Shown here: positions 10,678 through 21,480 of the stretch, in pieces | How the letters are laid out: the number at the start of each line of letters is the position of its first letter | Position numbering within the stretch: the stretch's first letter is position 1 | Assembly (NCBI GenBank): GCA_009363875.1 | Contig: CM018680.1 | Coordinates: forward strand, 68,649,139 to 68,713,138 | Origin: Mikania micrantha | Lineage: Eukaryota; Streptophyta; Magnoliopsida; Asterales; Asteraceae | Length of the DNA stretch: 64,000 bases | Reading direction: 5' to 3' | Position numbers and translations under genes: made by a program | Notes under the pieces: model-generated | What the model was told of the DNA's origin: nothing | Databases searched by the model: none | What the model saw: only the letters and a program-made list of their open reading frames with translations

Positions 10678-12431
10678 TGATATCCCTGCTTCAGTGCTAT
10701 TTGATTCTGGTGCAAGTATGAGCTTTGTGGCTATTGCTTTTTGTGATAGACTGTGTGCAAATGTTACAAAGATAGAACATGTCTTTAATATAGAAACTGC
10801 TCTTGGTAAATCGACTAGAGTAACGGAAGCCGTTGAGGATGATTGTTACATCGATATAGAAGGTCATAGATTCCCTGTTAAGTTGTTTCTGATTACGTTA
10901 GGAGGTTTTGATGTAGTTTTGGGCATGGATTGGTTGGCCAAATATGAGGCTAACATTGTTTGTCGACGAAATATGATTTTATTAACGGCTCTTAATGGGA
11001 GTTCAGTAACGGTTTACGGGGATAAAGTGTTCAACGTGCCTAAAGTCATTTCAATGATTAAGGCAAGTGAATTGATGGGGCGAGGGTGTGGGGCTTATCT
11101 GGCCTATGTTATCGATAAAGAATCTAAGGTAAAAGAATTGGAAGACGTACCCGTGGTGTGTAATTTTCCTGATGTATTTCCTGAGGATTTGCCAGGACTT
11201 CCACCTGATCGGGAAATCGAATTCCAAATTGATGTTGTGCCAGGAGCTCAACCTGTCGCCAAGGCACCGTACCGTCTGGCTCCAACAGAGATGAAAGAAT
11301 TAATGACCCAACTACAAGACCTTCTAGACAAAGGTTATATACGACCAAGTGTGTCACCCTGGGGTGCACCAGTGTTGTTTGTAAAGAAAAAGGACGGAAG
11401 TATGAGAATGTGCATTGATTATAGGGAGTTGAATAAGCTCACGATAAAGAACAAGTATCCGTTACCAAGAATTGATGATTTATTTGACCAATTGCAAGGG
11501 GCAAGTTGGTTCTCTAAAATTGATCTCAGGTCAGGATATCATCAACTAAAGGTGAGGGAACAAGACATTCCAAAGACAACATTTCGCACACGTTATGGCC
11601 ATTATGAGTTTCTTGTAATGTCATTTGGGTTAACTAATGCTCCTGCAACACTTATGGATTTGATGAATCGGGTGTGTAGACCGATGCTAGACCGATCAGT
11701 GATTGTATTCATTGACGACATCTTAATATACTCAAAGAGTGAAGGTGATCATGTGTGTCATCTTCGGGAAGTACTTGAAATGCTAAGAAGAGAAAAATTG
11801 TATGCCAAGTTCTCCAAATGTGCCTTTTGGTTACGAGAAGTGCAGTTCCTAGGTCATGTTATTAGCCCAGAAGGCATAATGGTGGACCCAGCTAAAATAG
11901 AAGCGCTAATGAAATGGAATCCTCCGAAAACACCAACGGAAGTACGTAGCTTTCTCGGTTTAGCAGGTTATTACAGAAGATTATTCAGGATTTCTCTAGA
12001 ATTGCTACACCGTTGACAAAATTGACGAGGAAAGAAGTAAAGTATGATTGGGGTCCAACTCAGGTCCAAGCTTTTGAAGAACTAAAGAAGAGATTAACCG
12101 AAGCTCCTATTTTAACATTGCCGGATGGTAATGAAGACATGGTGGTATACTCAGATGCGTCTTATCTGGGTTTGGGTTGTGTACTTATGCAAAGGGGAAA
12201 GGTAATAGCGTATGCATCAAGACAATTGAAAACCCACGAGGTTAATTATCCAACACATGATTTGGAATTGGCTGCTGTGGTATTTGCTTTAAAAATTTGG
12301 AGGCATTATCTATATGGAGTCAAATGTACAATATACACAGATCATAAAAGCCTAAAATACTTCTTCGAGCAGAAAGATTTGAATATGAGACAAAGAAGAT
12401 GGCTTGAGCTACTCAAGGATTATGACTACGG
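10678..12431 (+). pseudogene. Ty3/gypsy protease - reverse transcriptase - RNase H fragment
   Basis: It begins abruptly inside the aspartic protease (VLFDSGASMSFV, catalytic DSGA) and runs through a well-preserved reverse transcriptase: SPWGAPVLFVKKKDG, MCIDYRELN, the active site FIDDILIYS, and FLGLAGYYRR. A one-base deletion near 11980 shifts the frame, and RNase H continues in the next frame from 12013 (YSDASYLGLG, TDHKSLKYF). At about 12431 homology stops inside RNase H, where minus-strand gag sequence begins. The first residues come directly after the duplicated block without any gag. The sequence is closer to a chromovirus of family 1 type than to the decayed copy at 22.4-27.1 kb by general look only. 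It is fused at both ends to unrelated parts, so it is a rearrangement product. Confidence 0.88.
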
Positions 12432-14394
12432 CTGTAAGCCGTCTGAGATTTCAAAGACAGAGTACCACTCCTTACCGCCTTATTGGTAAGCTTAGTGGTC
12501 AAAAGAATCGTATGTTTCAAAGTTGTAGGTTCAGCAGCAGTCACCATTCCCCGAATCTAGGGAATCAAACCCTTAATGTACTTCTCGATTAAAGCGGCTT
12601 CCGTAGGAAACATATCGGGAAGTAAACAAGTAAGTTCGTGAAACCGATCGGTGTAAGCCAGACAATCAGCACCGATCATAGAGTGATTCCAGAATTCCTC
12701 CTGGAGTTTTTGAATTTCAGTGATTGGGTAGTACTCTGATCTAATCAGAGTTTTGAAATCATTCCAGCCCATCGAGTCAACTGTGGCTGAACCCAAAGTC
12801 TTGGCCTGGGTATTCCACCAGGTCAAAGCTGAGTCTTTCAAAGAACAGGCAGCATAAGACACCTTATGCTCCTCAAAACACTGACTAATTTTGTGTAACA
12901 GCCGAAAAATTTAGCACATTTGAACGTGCTTGAAATCCACGATGATATGGGTGACAACTCAAAATTCTCAGGTTAGAATCACAACTCGAAAATGAAGAGA
13001 ATGAGTGTAAGCGAAATCGTGAAACGAGGCTTCGATTTCAAGATACACTGAATTGAATATAGCAATAGATTAGAGGTCAAATATTTTGAACTCTTTAGGT
13101 CTTGAGATTATAACCACTGGAAAGAGCTCGAAAAATCGTGAACGTAGGCGAAAACCGTGCGCAAAACGGAGTTCGTATGCTCCCGGAATCGCGAAACGAA
13201 GATAGGATCAAAATCTGGCCGCCTTAGACCCGCGCGGTACGCCCCAGACCACTGTCTGGGGTGGGGCGATGCGCCTGACGTCATCCGGACGCAAATTGGG
13301 CTTAAAAAGTCAGTTTTTCATCTAGAAGTCTCATTTTTTGCTTCTATTCGACGATTCAGCCTCCATACCCACGAAAAATCATCTTCTAAGCCATCCAAGC
13401 TCAATTTTGAAGCCTCTTGAACAAGTATATCGCACCAAGGATCGTTAATACAAGTCCGGATCGTCTTTTTACGCACAAAACTTTTTTTGAAGAGGTAACG
13501 GTTCATTTTAACCTTCTAGATTGATAATGATTGATTAAATCTTGTTTCTGAACGTAATGATATAGGTAGGGTTGTTGATTATTGCCTAGATGATGGCTAG
13601 GATTGATTTTAAATGACAAACTCGAATTGTTATCGGGTAAATCCTTGTTTTGAGCCGTTGTAATGCCCGGTTTGCATGAAATCATAACAATGGTTATATT
13701 GGTTTAAACCATGAGATTATGACACTGTAGGTGATTAGTTTGATTAATCCTTGACATGCAACGTGAAATCCAGGTGTTTCAAACTAATCACAACCATTAA
13801 CATACTCATTGGAATGGTTATCTGATGTTAATGATAACACGTAAACTAGTATGTTAAATATGGTTGTTAAACCTATTCTAATGCTATGTTGTGATATTTC
13901 ATGATATATGGTTAATCAATAACAAGGATTGATCATTCCTAAGTCATTAATCTGTCTAGGAACCTGTTATAGCATTACAATCAACAACATTAGTTATTTG
14001 ATTAATCCAAGATTTATTCTGATTAATCAAGTGGGTCATCAACCTAATATGGGTTTGACGACTATCAAGGCAATGTCTTTGACATTGAACGTTCAGAAAG
14101 ATTTAATCTGTAAGTTAAAGTATAGATAGCTAACTAAATGCAAACCAATACAGAGTATACTGTTAGTACCAGTTTACGAGGGATCTTGCTATAGTAAGAC
14201 ATCAAGTGAGTTCTTATAGCCCTGTTTTAAATGTTTTACCATTTTGGGCTGATGTGCATGTTGTAAAGTATTGCCGATTTTAAAGTTATTATATGAAAGT
14301 GATCTTAACCTGATTATGATCAGGAAGGAATGTTTTCAGGACAAAGAACGTTTTCAAGTAAGAAATGTTTTAAAATGTAAAGAATGTTTTAAGT

Positions 14395-14976
14395 CTCAAT
14401 TATAATTGAGAAGTAAATCATTTTAAGAGTCTCTTAGGAGACGTAACAAATGTTTGAATTCTCAACCGAGGTTGAGAAGGAAACGATTTTTTTTAAAAGT
14501 CATCGACCGAGGTCGAGAAGGAAATGTGATATTGAAGTCCCGGCTGCGGTTGGGAAAAACCTGAGCACTACGGTGCGAAGGACCGTTTATGATTATGATG
14601 GTTTAACGCTTTAAATCATGTTATGTATGAATGATGTATGTCAAGAAGTCTTGTACCGGTATGAGCCTTCAATTTCGGTTGATGGTTTAAGAAGTCCTGT
14701 GAAAGAACAGGCAGAAGTCCTGTGAAAGAACAGGCAGAAGTCCTGTGAAAGAACAGGCCTGCCGACTGTGTGTCGCCAGTTGAGGAAATCTTATGCATGT
14801 ATAAGTTATCAACTTCGGGTTGATAGTTTAAGAAGTCTTGAACAAGCATGTTGACTTCGGTCAACAGGACAGGCTACATTTATGCACTGTATGATTGATG
14901 TTATGATGTCATGTATGTTATGTATATGAAATGTTTTATGTTCAGTATGATTGAGACTGTTGACTTCGGTTGGCAG
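14395..14976 (+). repeat. Array of tetraloop hairpins in family 1 LTR, second copy
   Basis: Hairpins on the sense strand: CTCAAT-TATA-ATTGAG (14395), GTCTC-TTAG-GAGAC (14429), CTCAAC-CGAG-GTTGAG (14461), TCGAC-CGAG-GTCGA (14503), CCCGGC-TGCG-GTTGGG (14539), GCAC-TACG-GTGC (14564), TCAAT-TTCG-GTTGA (14669), three tandem CCTGT-GAAAGA-ACAGG (14694-14759), TATCAAC-TTCGG-GTTGATA (14807), GTTGAC-TTCG-GTCAAC (14850) and CTGTTGAC-TTCG-GTTGGCAG (14957). This is more than would be expected by chance in 580 bp. Confidence 0.8.
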
Positions 14977-15309
14977 TGAAGGCTAATGTTTTATGTATAT
15001 TAAAGATTTTATTTTTAAGAAAAGTTAACTTAGAACTCACCAGCGAAAGCTGACTTGTTTTAGCATGCATGTCAGGTTGAATGGTATTGAGGAAGAATGA
15101 CAGTAAGGCTCGTGGCATACATTGAAGACTACCCTGGCATAAACTGGCTATGTATAGAACCATAGAGTGTGGGCTTTGTATAATATGTGTACTATGTTTT
15201 ATGTAATCACCTGAAATTCCGCTGCTGTAATAAAGTAAATATGTTTTAAGGACTATGGGTTTGATGTTTACCAACTGAGGGGACTCCCGGGATTCGGGGC
15301 CTCTCAAGT

Positions 15310-15321
15310 TGGTATCAGAGC
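15310..15321 (+). other. Primer-binding site, initiator tRNA-Met type
   Basis: TGGTATCAGAGC starts three bases after the LTR end, the usual plant LTR retrotransposon site complementary to the 3' end of initiator tRNA-Met. Confidence 0.85.
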
Positions 15322-16549
15322 CATAGTTTGAGAGATCCAGTCATTCCTAATGCCTGGACTTAAACTGAAAATGGGACAGAATGCTAAGAATGCCAGTCAA
15401 GGGTAGTTTGATGCCACGAGCTGAATGTTATGTATGAGTTAAGACGTAGGTGTAAGGTTAGAAAGCTAGTTAGATTCATGCACGTTGGGGTGACGGGATG
15501 GGAAACGTTTAGAGCCTATGAGTTGGGTAAATGGTTAATAACACCTGATCAACGTCATTAACGATTTACAAAGCTTAATTCGTGCTAAACTGATCTTGTA
15601 CTGACTCTCCAATTGTTGCATCCTGTAGGTAGTTAAATGGCTGGACAAAGGGGTAGACCACGTAAGCAACCACAGGAACCTGTAATAAAGTAAATATGTT
15701 TTAAGGACTATGGGTTTGATGTTTACCAACTGAGGGGACTCCCGGGATTCGGGGCCTCTCATTTTGAGTTTGGTTTCCATCTCCTCGATCCACCTTAAAA
15801 GACCAGACGCTCCTTCCTTGCCCGTAAAAGTAGGAGGGTTGCAAGAAGCAAAGTACTTATATGTACGCCCTTGCTGTGGTGGATCAGGAACAGTTGTTTT
15901 CGTGGTTGTTGCACCGGTGGTGGTATGAGTTTCGACGTGACCACCAGTAGCATTATGTTCAGCATGATCGTGTTCCCCACCAGAACCTGCGGTGATATGT
16001 GGTTGGTGTTGTGTCAGAACACCACAAGCAGATAGTTGTTCACGCACAATTCGTGCTATCATAGCCTCATTTGTTTCAGATCCGCTTGTACCAGCAGGTG
16101 GAACAGTGCTTGCTCCAGGGTTCACTGGGGGAGCAGTATTTGTTTCCAAGTTCCCAGGTGGAACTACGTTCATTTCCGGATTAACATGCGGATCCGGATT
16201 CGATTCAACATTCACAGGTGGGATTTGATTTTGTTCAGGGTTTGTAATGTTCTGAGCAGCTTTCTTAGCTGGTCGACCTCTTTTAGGAGCCATTAATCTG
16301 CTCACAAGCAGACAATTTCAGGTCAGTTTAAGAACATTAAAAATATAACCCGTTCCATCACATAATTTCAATCATATTCAGTTACACTGAAAATTTATAT
16401 TGAAATGTGATTATAAAGAATACAGTATAACTACATGAATTTAGTCCAGACATGTTCACATTACACACAGATCACACAAATATTCGTAGTTATACTTAGT
16501 CCTGTTATTTCAAATACATGTTAGAGTCTTACCCAGCTCATTGCATTGC

Positions 16550-17110
16550 AACACATGTTTTTAGAGATATGTTCATACAGGACTAGGATATGTTCTCACA
16601 CAAGTTCTCTGATATGTTCTCAGTTCATACACTAAGTTCTCATACAAACAATAGATATATTCCCGTTTAGATATGTTTTCGTACAGTATGGCTCTCGTAC
16701 TGTACTTTAGTTACAGACATGTTCACAATTAGATATGTTCTCGTACAGTATGGCTCTCGTACTGTACTTTAGTTACAGACATGTTCACAATTAGATATGT
16801 TCTCGTACAGTATGGCTCTCGTACTGTACTTAGTAACAGATATATTCGCATACAGTATTGCTCCCGTACTGTATTTCAGCGAAATATATGTTTTCAGTTC
16901 AATATATTCGCATACAGTATTGTTCCCGTACTGTATTTCAGCGAAATATATTTTCAGTTCGACATGTTCTCATCTTGATACGTTCATATACAGTTATGTT
17001 CTCACACAGAAGAATTAATTATAGTTCACACATCACAAACATAATTCACTATACAGACATATATACAAAAACACCCATGTTATTATACTATCATAGTTTT
17101 ATACATCATA
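16550..17110 (-). repeat. Repeat/hairpin spacer between leader ORF and gag (intact-type element)
   Basis: It contains two and a half tandem copies of a 62-bp unit (about 16672-16830) and further decayed units. In minus sense each carries a stem-loop such as GTACAGTA-CGAGAGCCA-TACTGTAC. Later units have ATACAGTA-CGGGAGCAA-TACTGTAT, a paired change. The position matches the 25-bp hairpin array of the + copies (10245 and 21769). Confidence 0.7.
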
Positions 17111-17259
17111 ACGTTTTCATACAAGAATTATCAGAAACGATACATCAACACTAACTACCGGGGATCCATTTCCACAATCAAAACTTCCCATCCACCTCAC
17201 ACACTAACAACCTATTCGTCTGTACATAAGATATCCCAAAAAGAACCGCATAAACATAC

Positions 17260-17280
17260 TTATCGTAAAAAGTACGATAA
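17260..17280 (-). promoter_or_regulatory. Hairpin overlapping the leader ORF stop codon
   Basis: The minus strand reads TTATCGTA-CTTTT-TACGATAA, an 8-bp perfect stem whose last three bases are the stop codon. The + copies have CTTACCGTA-TTTCC-TACGGTAAG at the same place (9935-9957, 21459-21481), a compensated T-A to C-G change. Confidence 0.6.
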
Positions 17281-18075
17281 ACAGGAAAACACCATGGCCA
17301 CTGCCGCCATAATCACGCCCAAAACTATCATCTTACTCTCGAAACTGGCCATCCCAAGCCAAATCAGAAACTCTCTCACCCTCACCACTCCAGCCGTCAA
17401 CAACTCAACCTGCTGCCAAAAGGTAGAAATAATCCTCCGCACCCACGTCCTATGCAACCGCTCCTCCACCGAGGTCCTCCACGCCTGTGTATCTACCTCT
17501 AATGTGTTCCCTCGATCTATAATGGTCAAGTGAGAAGTCAAAATCTCTAAAACAGTGCTACGGGTATCGTCTATCATAGCACTCTGCTGCTGTATATCCT
17601 GACGCATCCCTTGTAGATCCTGAGTGACCTGCTGTAGCTGGGCTCTCCACTCAGCTTGGTGAGAGGATTCTCCCACCTCATGTATGGTCTGTGGCTCATC
17701 TCGGGGAGCCATCTGACGTCTAATGGGTAGTCCCGTGGTTTTGCGGGCTTGTCCCCGCATCCGTCGTAATCCGTCCCACGAGGGGACTCTCCTTGGAGAG
17801 GAGTCCTGTCTCCTCTCAGCTGAAGTAGGAACTAAGGGTGAATGAGGGGAACTGGGTATAATGGGGGTTGCTGGTGGTAGTACTGGTGATGGTGGTGGTG
17901 GTGGAGTAACAGGTCTAGGGGATGATGGTGTACGTGGTCTGGCAGGGGTCGCCTGAGAGGCTGCCGATGATGCCTCACTAGGATCTGAGTCTGATCCTGC
18001 ACTAGAGCTAGGGGTGTCATCTAACCTCAAATAAGGAAACCTCTGGTAAATATACTGCTCGGCTGGATCGGCCAT
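17260..18075 (-). CDS. Leader ORF upstream of gag in family 2 gypsy element (271 residues, intact)
   Basis: It is an open frame from ATG 18075 to TAA 17260, between the primer-binding site (18418-18430) and gag (16293). The N-terminus is MADPAEQYIYQRFPYLRLDD, followed by a Ser-rich and then a long Pro/Ser-rich segment (about residues 25-95) and a basic patch (RRMRGQARKTTGLPIRR). Next is a Gln-rich, coiled-coil-like stretch (about 140-175), then a conserved C-terminal third ending in a hydrophobic segment (MIVLGVIMAAVAMVF) that could span a membrane. I recognise no known retroelement domain; it is not gag, protease, RT, integrase or a typical chromodomain. Two decayed copies (9190, 20715) keep both ends, which argues for a real protein once under constraint. 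A short upstream start in the same frame (18129) is less likely because the homology begins at MADP/MANP. Function unknown. Confidence 0.65.
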   Translation of the reverse strand: MADPAEQYIYQRFPYLRLDDTPSSSAGSDSDPSEASSAASQATPARPRTPSSPRPVTPPPPPSPVLPPATPIIPSSPHSPLVPTSAERRQDSSPRRVPSWDGLRRMRGQARKTTGLPIRRQMAPRDEPQTIHEVGESSHQAEWRAQLQQVTQDLQGMRQDIQQQSAMIDDTRSTVLEILTSHLTIIDRGNTLEVDTQAWRTSVEERLHRTWVRRIISTFWQQVELLTAGVVRVREFLIWLGMASFESKMIVLGVIMAAVAMVFSCLSYFLR

Positions 18076-18417
18076 CGCTGTACAATCAAAATCTCTAATC
18101 AGTATCATGAAGTAAATATTAAATAACAATATTTAACATAAACATAAACATGATATGATGGTCTTTCCTATCTCCAGTCAACTATTCGTCTTTATAGTTA
18201 TTAAGGTTCTGCTTGAATTAAAGTAAACTAGAATGCACACGTGTTGCAAATTTCAGTTATGCTGGACACTCATAACTGGAATTTGTACCACCTGATTATC
18301 CTGGCTTAATTCAAAACAAGTTTTGTTCAATATTAATGTTCGGTGCTCTCTGTGTTACTATTCGAGCCTATGGTTATAGTCTAGGTCTCTAAGTCAACCT
18401 AATTCTCTATAACCTGT

Positions 18418-18430
18418 GGCTCTGATACCA
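18418..18430 (-). other. Primer-binding site of the minus-strand family 2 element
   Basis: The minus strand reads TGGTATCAGAGCC three bases after the LTR end TGTGACA at 18434, confirming that the LTR at 18434-20569 is the 5' LTR of the element running leftward. Confidence 0.85.
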
Positions 18431-18433
18431 CCC

Positions 18434-20569
18434 TGTCACACCCCCACCCCTCGTCACCTACTTATATGATGTCACTGAACTGGTTGCGGAAGCATAGTGG
18501 TGATGTTTCAGAGGTGAGGGATGACTTACTTGAACCGATATCACAAGCACACAGATTAACTTAAAATAAATACATTACAAGGATGTCGCGATCACAGTTA
18601 CATTACAACTATGTCTATTTAATTACAACTTATAATTATTCAAGTGCAAATATCCCAAAAGTGCATCCTCACCGGCTATTACTGTTTCCCTGCAAAATGT
18701 TTTAAATTTGAAACGTCAGCACAAAGCTGGTGAGTTCGACAGTTCAATTTAAAACAATATGATACGATAAGCACGTTCTTAAAAGTTCAGTTCCGGATAA
18801 CCATGGGACCCGTATCTAGTTCCTTTCGGACGTCTAGTTCTGTTCTCAAGATATTACCCGTCGGTACATATCTTAGTGCCTCATTGTCTTAATGTCTATC
18901 ATACCATTAAGAAGTTCAGGAAACAGATAACAAACATTCACACAAGGGGAGATGCAATCCTCCCAGCGAATGGGGTGTCAACCAATAGTACTATCAATGT
19001 TTTCTGTTCGGCCACACATGGGTTCACTAGATACAGTTTAAGAATGAGGACTTTTAGTTCCATGATAGAGTTCAGTTCTACAGGCAAAATCCCATGAAAT
19101 CCCACAAAAATCACATGAAATCACACAGATATCATTGATGCATATCATATGTTCAGACAACAGTTTACAGAGTTACCCCGATGTTTATAAAATATTAAAA
19201 AGAAAAGGGGTTGTACGAAACTCACCTGATGATATATAGGTAGCAAAATATCTCAAAGCTGATAACAAAGAGATGATTCTGCATTTAGTTATATTTAATG
19301 AGTTATTTATGTTCTAGTTTACTGATTAGATCTTTCTGAATGTTCAACGTCAAAGACATTGCTTTGTAAATCATCAAACCGATATTAAGTATTTAATTGA
19401 TTAATTTAGTATTATATCATACAATGTATGATAATGTAGGAACCTACATTGCATTAAGTTCCTATTACAAGGTTGATGACCCTCTTGATTAATCAGAATA
19501 ATCTCGGATTAACCAAATAGTTAATGTTGTTGATTATGATACTGTAACCGTTTCTAGATAATTTAATGGCTTAGGAATGATCAATCCTTGTTATTGATTA
19601 CCCAATTATCATGAAATATCACAATGTAGCATCAAAATAGGTGTAATAACCAGGTTTAACATACTGATCTGACTGTCATCATAAACATCAGATAATAGTT
19701 CCAATGAGTATGTTAATGGTTGTGATTAGTTTGAAACACTTGGATTTAACCTTGCATTTCAAGGATTAATCCAACTAATCACCTACATTGTTATAATCAA
19801 ATGGATTAAACCATTATAATCATGGATATGGTTTCATGCAAACCGGGCATTACAACGGATCAAAACAAGGATTTAACCGTTAAAACTTCGTGTTCTTTGT
19901 TTATAATCAATCCTAGCCATCATCTAGGCAATAATCAGCAATCCTAACTATGTCATTACGTTTAAAATCAAGATCTAATCAATCAAAATAAACCAGAAAG
20001 TTTAAACGGATCATTACCTAATCTGACGGATATCTGCGGTTAAAACAACGATCAGAACTTGTGGAGATGATCCCTGGTGCGATCCTTGCGTTCAGAGGGC
20101 TTGGAAATTGAGTTTGGATGGTGGTTTATGTATGTTTCTTCGTTTGAAGGTAGAACAGACGCAAGAAGAAGAAATATAATCTTCTTGCATGAAATATGAT
20201 GAAATAGATTAGATCACTGCACCGCGACACCCGTCGCGTACCGCGAAGAGGTGCCAAAAAGGGCTTCGCGTACCGCGAAGCTTTTCGGGAATTTTCAGAT
20301 ATTTTGGTCCATCGCGTACCGCGGAGGACCCTCAAGCTCACTTCCGCGTACCGCGACGAGCCCATTCGATCAATAATTAGAAATTTTTCTTTGTTTATCG
20401 ATTTCGGGCAATCCAGGACTCCATTTTGCACACGGTTTTCGCCCACGTTCATCATTTTTCGTGTACTATCAACCTGTAATAATTTCAATAGCCAAATTAG
20501 CGTGGATTTCTAGAACGATCAAATGTGATCACACCATTTATGACGTAATCCTCGTATGCAACTGTCACA
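18434..20569 (-). repeat. Family 2 5' LTR in minus orientation, copy 2 (2136 bp)
   Basis: The termini in minus sense are TGTGACAGTTGC and GGTGTGACA. It carries the dyad array (units near 20234, 20266, 20312, 20344) and TATA-like box. Primer-binding site, leader ORF and gag follow leftward in the correct order. The right flank (20570 on) is a ~32-bp scrap of + strand LTR and then a + strand 5' leader, so two elements meet here head to head. Confidence 0.88.
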
Positions 20570-20714
20570 AGATGAGACCATACTACCAGTCTGTACGTTA
20601 TTATGTCGAATAGTTGCTTTAAGATATGAAGAGATATCATGTCATGGTTGTGTTGAATACTATTATTCAATATTCATTTCATGGTACTGATCTGGAAATT
20701 TTGTTTGTACAGCG

Positions 20715-21480
20715 ATGGCTAACCCAGGTGAGCGCTATTTATACCAGCGAATCCCATACGTGACCCTTGATGACATACCTAGTACCAAATCAAGTTCGGA
20801 CTCTGTTCCGTCTCAGGCATCTTGAGTGGCATCTCGAGCAGTACCAAATGCGCCACCTACAACACCATCACCACCACCACAGGTACCACATACCCCACCC
20901 ATACATCCTCATGTATCGGATGAGCATACATCTGCTGGCAGGAGAGGGAGTTCATCTCCACAGAGGGTCCCAGTATTTGCTGGGCTCTAACGTATGCAGG
21001 GTCAGGCCCACAAGACGATGAGAAAGAAAAACTTGGTTACGGGAGCCAGAAACCATACACGAGGTAGGAAGTCCTCCTATCAGGCAGATATTAAGGCATA
21101 ACTTTGCCAGGTGACTTTGGATCTTCAGGGGACTAGCATGGAGCTCCAGGAGCCACACACACTACTCAGTAGGAAACTCGTATCACTCTGTTAGAGATGC
21201 TCAAATCTCACCTGACACTGGTGGAGCAGGTGAGTGTACTAGACGCAGGCATGTGAGTCTGGAGGACTATTATTGAGGAGAGGATGAGGAGGACGGCAGT
21301 GCAGGTGATGATTGCTGCATTTTGGCAGTTGGTTAAGGTGTTGGGGTGAGAGTCGTGACAGTGAGGGAGATTATGGAGATATTTGGGATGCTGAGTGTGG
21401 AGGTTAGATTGATAGGACTGGGTATAGTGATGGTGGCTATAGCCATGGTGATTTCCTGCTTACCGTATTTCCTACGGTAA
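20715..21480 (+). pseudogene. Leader ORF of family 2 element, decayed copy 2
   Basis: Same as 9190-9956: MANPGERYLYQRIPYVTLDD start, several stops, and the conserved C-terminal GLGIVMVAIAMVI segment. It has an additional one-base deletion near 21342 that shifts the frame relative to copy 1. It lies upstream of the + strand gag at 22394, the same order as in the minus-strand element. The TAA at 21478 is in the conserved hairpin (21459-21481) and overlaps a GTAAGTATG donor-like sequence. Confidence 0.7.

Larger units (their letters stand above)
12894..15761 (+). mobile_element. Internally deleted family 1 gypsy element with target duplication TTTTG
   Basis: It consists of one full LTR (12894-15306, TGTAACAGCC...CCTCTCA), primer-binding site, about 330 bp leader, the first codons of gag (MAGQRGRPRKQPQEP from 15637), and then only the last ~77 bp of the 3' LTR (15685-15761). 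TTTTG occurs at 12889-12893 and 15762-15766. The whole coding region and most of the 3' LTR are deleted. The deletion joins gag CCTGT to LTR CTGTAATAAAG with a few bases of shared sequence. Confidence 0.9.
12432..16293 (-). pseudogene. Family 2 gag, split by an inserted element
   Basis: Gag starts with MAPKRGRPAKK at 16293 on the minus strand. It passes through a Pro/Asn-rich region and reaches LRWIEEMETKLK, where the family 1 element (12894-15761) interrupts it. It resumes at 12893 with the conserved gag core (SYAACSLKDSALTWW, EFWNHSMIGADCLAYTDRF). The TTTTG flanking both sides of the insert is a target duplication, so gag was continuous before insertion. A TAG at 12557-12559 replaces a codon that is CAG in the homologous copy at 23.25 kb, a C-to-T change in CHG context. 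Homology stops near 12432, before any zinc knuckle, and the rest of this element is missing. Confidence 0.85.

Noticed and set aside
14395..14976. CRISPR-like array
   Set aside because: Units are self-paired and vary in stem and length; no constant repeat with unique spacers, and the DNA is nuclear plant DNA.
20304..20513. Short frames crossing the dyad array in the LTRs
   Set aside because: They arise from the CpG-rich repeats in non-coding LTR sequence and differ between copies.
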